Assembly: GCA_002413065.1 (NCBI GenBank)
Contig: DHWH01000007.1
Coordinates: forward strand, 1-17,167
Reading direction: 5' to 3'
Origin: Patescibacteria group bacterium UBA5187
Lineage (GTDB): Bacteria; Patescibacteriota; Minisyncoccia; Phycocordibacterales; PALSA-1337
DNA: 17,167 nt
Under the pieces are notes generated by a model. It ran no database searches and was not told the DNA's origin. It saw only the letters and a program-made list of their open reading frames with translations. This document shows positions 7,027 through 13,973 of the stretch, one piece after another. A program made the position numbers and the translations under genes. Numbering within the stretch: the stretch's first letter is position 1; each line of letters opens with the position of its first letter.

Positions 7027-7311
7027 TGATTTTTCCCTGTGGACAGCGCTAGGATGCAAATAGGGAAAGATCGCCCAGTAAGCGATTCACTGAATCGAAC
7101 ACAAGAATCTCTAAGCAATATCATATCGCGTGATGCGTTATGCGAGGTAGAGTCCCGAGGATAATGTCAGTAGGCAACACCGAAATGTTGTAACCAAAAT
7201 GTCCTTAGCACTATACCCAAACCTGGGAAGGCCATTGCTTAGAGGTTCATGAGCTCGAATACCTAGTATTTACATAGGTACGCGGATAGACTGTAAATGA
7301 CTACTACAGTG
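7027..7311 (+). ncRNA. Candidate structured RNA in the gap before ruvB
   Basis: The 334-base gap 7002-7335 holds no credible gene but a run of hairpins. These are a 12-bp stem with two wobbles (7027-7038 with 7062-7073), a 6-bp stem with a 3-nt loop (7083-7097), and a 15-bp long-range stem with one GU pair (7105-7119 with 7234-7248) enclosing an inner helix GGTAGAGT/ACTATACC and a terminal CAACA/TGTTG hairpin. Two 6-bp stems with 9-nt loops follow (TACCTA/TAGGTA and ACTGTA/TACAGT). The closed rod at 7105-7248 (144 nt), with a large internal bubble, resembles 6S RNA architecture. I see none of the signature sequences of RNase P RNA, tmRNA or SRP RNA. Strand is assumed from the flanking genes. 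It could also be the 5' leader of ruvB. Stems were found by eye. Confidence 0.4.
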
Positions 7312-7335
7312 AAACATTAGCATACCTTAATATAA

Positions 7336-8346
7336 ATGTCAAGGACTGAACAAAAGCCGGTATCGGAGGAAAAGGAGGTTGGTTTTCTCGACCAAACTCT
7401 TCGTCCTTCGCGTTGGGAGGAATATATCGGGCAAAAGAACATAAAAGATAACCTCCACGTCCTCCTTACTGCCGCAAAAGAACGTAATCACCCTCCTGAA
7501 CACATACTTTTTTATGGACCTCCTGGTTTAGGAAAGACCACACTCGCCCATTTGATCGCCAAAGAAACTGGCGCGCAGATGAAAGTAACTTCCGGCCCGG
7601 CTATTTTGAAAGTCGGAGATCTCGCTTCGGTGCTAACCAATCTTTCTTCTGGCGATATTTTATTTATTGACGAGATCCACCGTTTGAACAAAGCCATCGA
7701 GGAGGTGCTCTACCCTGCCATGGAAACAGGCACCCTCGACATCATCATCGGTAAAGGACCTTCCGCCAGGACTATACAACTTGATCTGCCTCAATTCACG
7801 CTGATCGCCGCGACTACGCGCATCGCCATGATCTCAGCTCCATTACGTTCTCGTTTTTCCGGAGGAGTTTTCAAGCTTGAATTTTATTCGAATGACGAGA
7901 TAGGTAAGATTGTGGAACGATCTGCCAAAATCTTGGATATCGAGATACATCCGGATGCGGTGCGCGAGATCGCTATTCGTTCCCGTGCTACACCCCGAAC
8001 TGCCAACTACCATCTCAAGCGCTGCAGGGATTATGCACAGATCAACAAAACCACACTGACACGTGATGTTGTGGAAAAGGCGCTCGCGATGCTCGGTGTC
8101 GACATCATCGGTCTCACACCTGCCGATCGTGAAATTTTGAAAACAATCATCGGAAAGTTTGGCGGCGGACCTGTCGGATTAAATACCATTGCGGCTGCCC
8201 TCTCTGAGGAACAGGCTACCATTGAAGAGGTGTACGAACCGTATTTGATCCAATTGGGATTATTGGAAAGAACGCCGCGCGGAAGAATCGCTACGGATAA
8301 AGCTTACGCGCATATGGGCGAGAAAGGTTCGGCGAAGTTACTGTAA
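7336..8346 (+). CDS. ruvB: Holliday junction branch migration ATPase RuvB
   Basis: Encodes 336 residues, normal RuvB length. RuvB is the hexameric AAA+ motor that, with RuvA, moves Holliday junctions during recombinational repair. Visible motifs are Walker A GPPGLGKT (61-68), Walker B DILFIDE (107-113), the sensor-1 strand TLIAATTR (155-162), the arginine-finger region LRSRF (170-174), sensor 2 at ATPRTAN (Arg221), and the C-terminal winged helix (about 255-336) with GLNTIAAAL and the conserved TPRGR (about residue 314). All key residues are present. The N-terminal 15 residues are poorly conserved, so a slightly later start is possible, but this ATG is the first in frame. It is followed 26 nt later by yebC and then ruvC; ruvA is not in the window. 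Confidence 0.98.
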   Translation: MSRTEQKPVSEEKEVGFLDQTLRPSRWEEYIGQKNIKDNLHVLLTAAKERNHPPEHILFYGPPGLGKTTLAHLIAKETGAQMKVTSGPAILKVGDLASVLTNLSSGDILFIDEIHRLNKAIEEVLYPAMETGTLDIIIGKGPSARTIQLDLPQFTLIAATTRIAMISAPLRSRFSGGVFKLEFYSNDEIGKIVERSAKILDIEIHPDAVREIAIRSRATPRTANYHLKRCRDYAQINKTTLTRDVVEKALAMLGVDIIGLTPADREILKTIIGKFGGGPVGLNTIAAALSEEQATIEEVYEPYLIQLGLLERTPRGRIATDKAYAHMGEKGSAKLL

Positions 8347-8372
8347 ACATACTATTCATAATTATTTCAATC

Positions 8373-8822
<450 letters not shown>

Positions 8823-8823
8823 T

Positions 8824-9303
8824 ATGCGAATCCTTGGAATAGATCCGGGTTATGACCGACTTGGCGTAGCAGTCATCGAAAAACCTGCACGCGGAAGAGA
8901 GGTCGTGCTGTACTCTGAATGTTTCCAAACATCTTCGAAGGACTCCATCTCCGAACGATTAAGATCAGTCGGCGCGGAAATCGACCGCGTGATATCCGAA
9001 TTCAAACCTGATGCATTGGCGATCGAAACTCTTTTTATAACTAAGAATCAGAAAACCGCGATGCGCGTATCGGAAGCCCGAGGCATCATCATTTATGAAG
9101 CCGTAAAAAATGATATTCCTGTATTTGAATACAGCCCTATGCAGATCAAAATGGCCGTAAGCAGCGATGGCACCAGCGACAAAGCACGCATGATAAAAAT
9201 GGTTGAGTTGCTTGTGTCCATTCCAAATAAAAAAGCGCGCGATGATGAATATGATGCTATTGCGGTCGCTCTTACTCATTCGGCTAGCCTTCGCCAGGCA
9301 TAA
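8824..9303 (+). CDS. ruvC: Crossover junction endodeoxyribonuclease RuvC
   Basis: Encodes 159 residues. RuvC is the dimeric RNase H-fold nuclease that resolves Holliday junctions by symmetric nicking. All four acidic catalytic positions are present: Asp7 in GIDPG, Glu68 in AIETLF, and Asp141 and Asp144 in the RDDEYDA helix. The family's KNQKTA and EARG segments are also there. The start at 8824 gives the canonical MRILGIDPG opening, 1 nt after the yebC stop. An in-frame ATG at 8812, overlapping yebC, would add four residues and is better placed behind the AGAGG at 8798-8802, so translation may begin there, coupled to yebC. The stop codon overlaps the first of a set of 14-bp repeats. Confidence 0.95.
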   Translation: MRILGIDPGYDRLGVAVIEKPARGREVVLYSECFQTSSKDSISERLRSVGAEIDRVISEFKPDALAIETLFITKNQKTAMRVSEARGIIIYEAVKNDIPVFEYSPMQIKMAVSSDGTSDKARMIKMVELLVSIPNKKARDDEYDAIAVALTHSASLRQA

Positions 9304-9382
9304 GTGTGCCCTTGCACGTTGTGTAAATGTTCCCTTAGCTTTGCATGCGCCTTGCGTAAGTGTGTCCTTAAGTGTTCCCTTA
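9301..9382 (+). repeat. Four imperfect 14-bp direct repeats
   Basis: Copies are at 9301-9314, 9324-9337, 9357-9370 and 9369-9382, with consensus TAAGTGTKYCCTTA (for example TAAATGTTCCCTTA and TAAGTGTTCCCTTA). Each carries a partial dyad (TAAG..CTTA). Offsets are 23, 33 and 12 bp, close to whole helical turns. The first copy overlaps the ruvC stop codon and the last leads directly into a perfect DnaA box. They could be binding sites for a regulator of the downstream genes. The rest of the gap up to 9468 shows nothing definite. Confidence 0.6.
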
Positions 9383-9388
9383 TCCACA
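9380..9388 (+). promoter_or_regulatory. Perfect consensus DnaA box
   Basis: TTATCCACA, an exact match to the general bacterial DnaA box, overlapping the last 14-bp repeat and lying about 400 bp upstream of the penicillin-binding protein gene. A single 9-mer match can occur by chance, but its place at the end of the repeat cluster makes it worth noting. Confidence 0.4.
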
Positions 9389-9468
9389 GTTTTGCTTTCT
9401 TGTAAAAATAAGGCGTCTTTGTTACAACGTATGCACGCGAGAAATTACTAACATAAACTACAACGCGT

Positions 9469-9758
9469 ATGCCAGTAAAAAGCGCACACCAGGCAAAATT
9501 AAAATAAAAAATAAGGCTCCGGCTCCAGTAGCAGAAACTCCGACGGATGAAGAGGAGGCGCTTAGTCCCGCATTACTTAAAACAAAAAAGGCGATCGAGT
9601 TCGAGCTGCCGGAACCTATAATTGCGGCTACCGAAGATAAGCTCGAAGACGATCAAGTCGCGGTTGCAGGAGAAGAAGACTCGGAAGAAATAGGTGCGGA
9701 AGAAGCAACTTTGGATGAAGAAGAACTCAATCCGTTCGGTGACAAGTGGGAATTGTAG
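9469..9758 (+). CDS. Small acidic protein with apparent -1 frameshift at an A run
   Basis: I do not recognise a family. The ATG at 9469 reads MPVK and then runs off in the wrong frame after a run of five A (9477-9481), hitting a stop a few codons later. A -1 slip at the AAA codon, or one additional A, continues in the long open frame as KKRTPGKIKIKNK, an Ala/Pro linker, a very acidic middle rich in Glu and Asp, and the end NPFGDKWEL. The product would be about 97 residues: a basic head with an acidic tail. The alternative unshifted start is the ATG at 9372, whose Cys/Phe-rich extension looks non-coding. Causes could be a base-calling error, transcriptional slippage on the A run, or ribosomal frameshifting. 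The penicillin-binding protein gene follows with its own promoter. Confidence 0.55.
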
Positions 9759-9763
9759 CATCT

Positions 9764-9771
9764 GCTATAAT
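9764..9771 (+). promoter_or_regulatory. Extended -10 promoter of the penicillin-binding protein gene
   Basis: TGCTATAAT-type sequence: TG and one base followed by a perfect TATAAT (9766-9771), 11 nt before the ATG at 9783. The predicted leader is only about 5 nt and has no ribosome site. No clear -35 box is seen. Confidence 0.65.
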
Positions 9772-9782
9772 AGACACCTGTA

Positions 9783-12311
9783 ATGTCACATCCTCACAAA
9801 AGAAAACTTCGACATATTAAACGCCTGATTCTCCTCGGAATTTCAGCAATGCTCATATTCATTGGCCTCTTGGCTTTATGGGTTGCCACATTGCAAATAC
9901 CCGATTTGAATTCTTTTCAAACAAGAAAAGTCATCGCTTCAACAAAAATATACGACCGTACCGGCTCTATCCTTTTATATGATACCGGCACAAATGCAAA
10001 AATGACCTTTGCGGCGCTTTCTGACATTTCACCTTTTGTCCAAAAAGGGACGATCGCAATCGAGGACTCGAACTTTTACAACAATGTCGGCGTAGAACCT
10101 CTTTCCATTCTTCGAGCCGTATTGGCGGACTTCATATCAGGAGGGTTCAAGCAAGGTGCATCGACCATAACCCAGCAAGTCGTTAAAAACTCACTTTTAA
10201 CGCAAGACAAGACCATTACGCGCAAGATAAAGGAATGGGTTTTGGCCATTAAACTTTCTCATTCGATACCGAAAGACCGAATTCTCGAGATATATTTGAA
10301 TGAAACACCCTATGGCGGCACGATCTATGGGGTAGAAGAAGCGAGCCAGACATTCTTTGGCAAGCCGGCAAAAGACCTGACTTTGGGGCAAGCGGCATAT
10401 TTATCAGCTATTCCCCAAGCACCGACTTACTATTCCCCTTACGGCATACACAAAGACGCGCTCGATCTGCGCCATAGGGTAGTTTTGAATCGCATGAAGG
10501 AACTCGGTTTGGTCTCGGAAGCCGAGCGTATTTCTGCCACCAACGAAAAAGTTCAATTCCTTTCAAAAGGCGCTGGCGGCATCCGAGCGCCACATTTCGT
10601 AATGTTTGTAAGAGATTACTTGATTCAAAAATATGGCGAAGATGTCGTAAACAACAAAGGGCTGCGGGTTATTACCACATTAGATTACGACATGCAGCAA
10701 AAAGCCGAGGAGGTGGTAACAAAATTTGGCCCCACACTTGCGACAAACTTCAACGCCAGCAACACTGCGATGGTCGCTATTGATCCTAAAACCGGCGATA
10801 TTTTGACCATGGTCGGATCACGAAATTATTTCGACGCCAAAATTGATGGAAATTACAACGTCGCTATCGCGCAACGCCAGCCCGGCTCTACATTCAAGCC
10901 ATTCGTCTACACTACCCTGTTTAAAAAGGGCTACACGCCTGAAACTATCTTATTCGATGCACAGACTGAATTTTCAACACTTTGCACACAGGAAGGCAAA
11001 CCAAAAAATCCAAGCGACGATCCCAAGAAGGTCTGTTATATGCCGGGAGAATACGATGATACCTTCCAAGGGCCGCTCACTGTCCGCCAAGCGCTTGCCC
11101 AATCACGCAATGTCCCTGCAGTTAAAGCCTTATACCTGGCCGGTATTCCTGGATCGATAAAAACAGCACACGATCTCGGCGTAACAAGTCTCAATGATCC
11201 GGATCGTTACGGATTGACGCTCGTTCTCGGAGGAGGCGAGGTCAGTCTGCTCGATCTCACAAGTGCATACGGCGTCTTTGCGAATGACGGAACACGAAAT
11301 CCATACCGATCCATCCTTGAAGTCGATGACAGCAGAGGAGTTGTGCTGGAGAAAATTGCCACGAACCCGTCACAAGTCCTTCAACCTGAGATAGCCCGGC
11401 AAATCTCCAGTATTTTATCTGATACATCCGTCCGGATGGCGAGTTTAAAACCGATTGGAGAAAGCGTGGGGAGGCCTGTGGCCATTAAAACCGGTACAAC
11501 AAATGATTATCGTGACGTGTGGACGGTTGGATATACTTCTGACCTTGTTGTCGGTGCCTGGGCAGGAAACAATGACAATGTTCCGATGCAGCACAATGTT
11601 GCCGGATTGATCATCTCGCCGCTATGGGGAGCATTCATGTCACAAGTAGCAAAAAATTATCCTCCGAGCGATTTCCAGGACCCTCCTCAGCCGCTCCGTG
11701 ACAATAAGCCTGTACTGAGAGGCGTCTGGCAGGGTGGCAAATCCTACAAAATAGATACTGTGTCAGGCAAATTGGCCACACAGTACACGCCGCCTGAAAC
11801 AACCCGAGAAATTGTATTTGATGACGTACATACTATTTTGCAATGGGTGAACAAGGACGATCCTAGAGGACCTAGTCCGGCAAATCCATCCCAGGATTCC
11901 CAATATCAATCATGGGAATACGGCGTGCGTAAATGGTTTGATACATGGAAACAAAGCCATCCTGAATTCAAAGAAACGACCAATACAACCGTGCCTGTTA
12001 CACAAACAGACGATGTTCACACCTCCACAACTACGGAGCGCGTTATGATCGTTTCACCGACATCAGGTGCGGTCATTGACCCGCAACAGATATTCACGAT
12101 CCAAATTCGATCCAGCAGTCCATATCCTATTAAAAAAACGGAAGTGTATATCAACAACAAATATATTCTTGCGACCGAAAATAATCCATCGACTATCTCA
12201 TTCGTACCTGCAGATGTGGCCAGTTTGGAGGATTCAAATACCCTTTCCGTAACCGTGTACGACACGGCTTACAACAAGAATCAGGCATCAGTGCAGTTTG
12301 GTGTTAAGTAA
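9783..12311 (+). CDS. Class A penicillin-binding protein (PBP1A-type peptidoglycan synthase)
   Basis: Encodes 842 residues. It is bifunctional: it polymerises glycan strands from lipid II and cross-links stem peptides outside the membrane. A short basic cytoplasmic tail is followed by one membrane anchor (about 15-37). The GT51 glycosyltransferase domain has catalytic Glu94 in AIEDSNFY, then GASTITQQ (125-132), RKIKEW (147-152) and EIYLNE (169-174). The transpeptidase domain has the active-site Ser369 in STFK, the SRN triad (441-443) and KTGTTN (569-574). After a Pro-rich linker, residues about 755-842 look like an Ig-like beta domain (VMIVSPTSGAVID, then LSVTVYD). All catalytic residues are intact. 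The start is supported by the extended -10 box 11 nt upstream. The gene ends convergently, 17 nt from the DciA-like gene. Confidence 0.96.
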   Translation: MSHPHKRKLRHIKRLILLGISAMLIFIGLLALWVATLQIPDLNSFQTRKVIASTKIYDRTGSILLYDTGTNAKMTFAALSDISPFVQKGTIAIEDSNFYNNVGVEPLSILRAVLADFISGGFKQGASTITQQVVKNSLLTQDKTITRKIKEWVLAIKLSHSIPKDRILEIYLNETPYGGTIYGVEEASQTFFGKPAKDLTLGQAAYLSAIPQAPTYYSPYGIHKDALDLRHRVVLNRMKELGLVSEAERISATNEKVQFLSKGAGGIRAPHFVMFVRDYLIQKYGEDVVNNKGLRVITTLDYDMQQKAEEVVTKFGPTLATNFNASNTAMVAIDPKTGDILTMVGSRNYFDAKIDGNYNVAIAQRQPGSTFKPFVYTTLFKKGYTPETILFDAQTEFSTLCTQEGKPKNPSDDPKKVCYMPGEYDDTFQGPLTVRQALAQSRNVPAVKALYLAGIPGSIKTAHDLGVTSLNDPDRYGLTLVLGGGEVSLLDLTSAYGVFANDGTRNPYRSILEVDDSRGVVLEKIATNPSQVLQPEIARQISSILSDTSVRMASLKPIGESVGRPVAIKTGTTNDYRDVWTVGYTSDLVVGAWAGNNDNVPMQHNVAGLIISPLWGAFMSQVAKNYPPSDFQDPPQPLRDNKPVLRGVWQGGKSYKIDTVSGKLATQYTPPETTREIVFDDVHTILQWVNKDDPRGPSPANPSQDSQYQSWEYGVRKWFDTWKQSHPEFKETTNTTVPVTQTDDVHTSTTTERVMIVSPTSGAVIDPQQIFTIQIRSSSPYPIKKTEVYINNKYILATENNPSTISFVPADVASLEDSNTLSVTVYDTAYNKNQASVQFGVK

Positions 12312-12328
12312 TAACAAGAGCAGCGCTT

Positions 12329-12589
12329 TTACCTGATATCCGAAATTACCCTCGCTCCCTGAACCGAGTTAATTTCCTTGAGAATATTCTGTTTCTTGAT
12401 ATATAACACTGAACGTAATGACTGACTGATATTGGAGAGAGTGACGACTTCCCCTTTGAAGGTCATATCTTTAATGGGAACTTCCGATCCGGTATATTTT
12501 TTTATGGCATTTTGCACAGCAGAACGTATGAAAATCTCCTTGCCATAGGAATTTTGTATTCTTTTGAAAAAATCTCCGATTCCGAACAT
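12329..12589 (-). CDS. DciA-like (DUF721) short protein
   Basis: Encodes 86 residues. The C-terminal half (about 45-86) follows the pattern of the DUF721/DciA KH-like domain: a strand GEVVTLSNISQS, a helix with LRSVLYIKKQNILKEIN, and a closing strand ending VISDIR. The N-terminal half is helical. DciA loads the replicative helicase DnaB in many bacteria that lack DnaC, and its gene usually lies near dnaA or dnaN. Here it is 23 nt downstream of dnaN on the same strand, completing a dnaA-dnaN-dciA order that supports the assignment. It is shorter than most DciA proteins, which carry an extra disordered region. The similarity is weak by eye and an unrelated small protein cannot be excluded. Confidence 0.5.
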   Translation of the reverse strand: MFGIGDFFKRIQNSYGKEIFIRSAVQNAIKKYTGSEVPIKDMTFKGEVVTLSNISQSLRSVLYIKKQNILKEINSVQGARVISDIR

Positions 12590-12612
12590 ATTAGCTTTGC
12601 ATAAGTATTCTC

Positions 12613-13719
12613 TTACCTGTTCATTGGCATAGCCAGATACATAAACGACTGATCCCCTGAGACGGGACGTATGACCATAGGCTTATTCAAGCCGCTTAGT
12701 TGAAGGGAAACACTGTCCGCATCGATGGACTGGAAACAATCTATGATGTATTTGTAATTGAAATTGATCTCCACGGGATCGCCGGTAAGCGCAGCATCGA
12801 CCGCGGTCTTGTTTTCACCTACATCGCTATTTTTTGTCTGTATCTCGAATATCTTCCCTTTCGGATCGATCGTAAGGTGCACTTGATTGAATTTATCAGA
12901 AAAAATATTGGATATTTTGAGAGAGTTGAGCAGATCCTGCTTCAAAACTACGACTTCTGTTGTAAATCCCTTTGGAATAATCTGGCGGTAATCAGGAAAT
13001 ACGCCATCAATGATGCGGGAAACGATATATATTCCGTTTGCCGTAAAAGAAATCAAATTTTTGTTAAGTCGCACCTCTATTTCACTTCCAATATGTTCGA
13101 GAACGCGGATGATGTCTGAAATATTCTTGAAAGGTATCAGGATATCGTTTATGGGTGTATTTTTCGGAATCTTTATTCTTTTCTCGGCAAGACGAAATGA
13201 ATCCGTCGCCGCAAATATCACGTATTCCCCATCTTTATACATATACACGCTTGATAATTCGGGTTTGACGCTTGAGATCGAGGAGCTGTACCAGACTGAT
13301 TTTAAGCCCTTTACGAGCAATTCTGTAGGAAATGTGAACTCCTGTCCGTCTGTCACTTTAGGAATGGTTGGGAAATCTTCACTTGGAAGCGTTTTGATAA
13401 CCCCTTTTGATTTCGAAGATGTGATGAGAAGGTTGCCTGAAACTATTTCCATCGTAATAACCTGATTTTGATCATATATCTGTGAAACAAAAGATGAAAT
13501 GATTTGTGCGGGAACGGCGATAACTCCCTCATCGCTTGATTTCACCGGAACGAATATTTCCATACCCACATCCAAATTGGTGGCTTTGAAAACGGCATTA
13601 TTTTTTTTAACTTCGATCAGGATGCAAGAGAGGACAGGAAGTGTCATATGTTTTCCCGCGATGCGTTCAATGAGCTGGATTGCTTCTTTAAGTTTTTGGA
13701 AATTAATTTCGATCTTCAT
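12613..13719 (-). CDS. dnaN: DNA polymerase III beta sliding clamp
   Basis: Encodes 368 residues, normal clamp length. The protein forms the ring that tethers polymerases and other partners to DNA and is opened by the clamp loader, including the HolA encoded here. The three-domain pattern is clear: an N-terminal domain with LPVLSCILIEV and ATNLDVGMEI, a second with the FAATDSFRLAEKRI segment (the family's A-T-D-x-x-R-L motif), and a third ending in YLAMPMNR. The end normally reads M-P-M-R/K-L; here an Asn separates the second Met from the Arg, at a site that contributes to the partner-binding pocket. The gene follows dnaA on the same strand after 254 nt, a gap that may hold part of oriC. No ribosome site is seen. 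Confidence 0.97.
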   Translation of the reverse strand: MKIEINFQKLKEAIQLIERIAGKHMTLPVLSCILIEVKKNNAVFKATNLDVGMEIFVPVKSSDEGVIAVPAQIISSFVSQIYDQNQVITMEIVSGNLLITSSKSKGVIKTLPSEDFPTIPKVTDGQEFTFPTELLVKGLKSVWYSSSISSVKPELSSVYMYKDGEYVIFAATDSFRLAEKRIKIPKNTPINDILIPFKNISDIIRVLEHIGSEIEVRLNKNLISFTANGIYIVSRIIDGVFPDYRQIIPKGFTTEVVVLKQDLLNSLKISNIFSDKFNQVHLTIDPKGKIFEIQTKNSDVGENKTAVDAALTGDPVEINFNYKYIIDCFQSIDADSVSLQLSGLNKPMVIRPVSGDQSFMYLAMPMNR

Positions 13720-13973
13720 GGTAGTGAGTTATCTTTTATTTTTTAAAACAGTTTATTACTATTAAGGCTGTGGATATGTTAGTAAAAGTATTTAAAGCCT
13801 GTATCTATACGTTATTCCATTTCTACTCCAGAGCACATCGTGTGTAATTAATTTGAACATCGAACGTCTTACTCATACTTTATTTTATACCTTAATTATA
13901 TCCCACTCATATCCTACTTGTATTCCACTTCAATCGTATGTTTATTCACACATTTTCCACAATGTTATACCAC
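13720..13973. other. Candidate oriC part: dnaA-dnaN gap with phased DnaA-box-like motifs
   Basis: This 254-bp AT-rich gap contains ATATCCACA (minus strand, 13769-13777, one mismatch to the DnaA box), TTATTCACA (13942-13950, one mismatch) and TTTTCCACA (13953-13961, one mismatch). Next to the dnaA stop, related 9-mers TATCCCACT, TATCCTACT and TATTCCACT start at 13899, 13910 and 13921. TATTCACAC, TTTCCACAA and a TATACCACT-like motif start at 13943, 13954 and 13965/6. All sit on an 11-bp grid on the same strand. Similar but weaker phasing occurs at 13802, 13813 and 13824. An A/T-only stretch near 13734-13748 could unwind. Function as an origin is inferred from motif and position. Confidence 0.55.

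Noticed and set aside
7026..7055. Promoter TTGATT-18-TAGGAT for the structured RNA
   Set aside because: Both hexamers are weak, and the -35 would lie within a 12-bp stem that appears to be part of the RNA itself.
7105..7248. Firm assignment as 6S RNA
   Set aside because: Only the overall shape and a similar closing stem support it; it cannot be confirmed without a covariance model.
7002..7335. RNase P RNA, tmRNA or SRP RNA
   Set aside because: None of their conserved sequences (GAGGAAAGTCC-type, tRNA-like T arm, GGAAGGAAGCAG-type) is present.
8965..9387. 140-residue minus-strand frame opposite ruvC
   Set aside because: Antisense shadow of the clearly identified ruvC gene.
9372..9468. N-terminal extension of the acidic protein from the ATG at 9372
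   Set aside because: The extension is Cys/Phe-rich and unlike the rest, begins inside the repeat cluster, and has no promoter or ribosome site; a frameshift after the ATG at 9469 explains the frame better.
12312..12345. Bidirectional terminator between the PBP gene and the DciA-like gene
   Set aside because: Only the short AGCGCT palindrome with a four-T run is visible; too weak to call.
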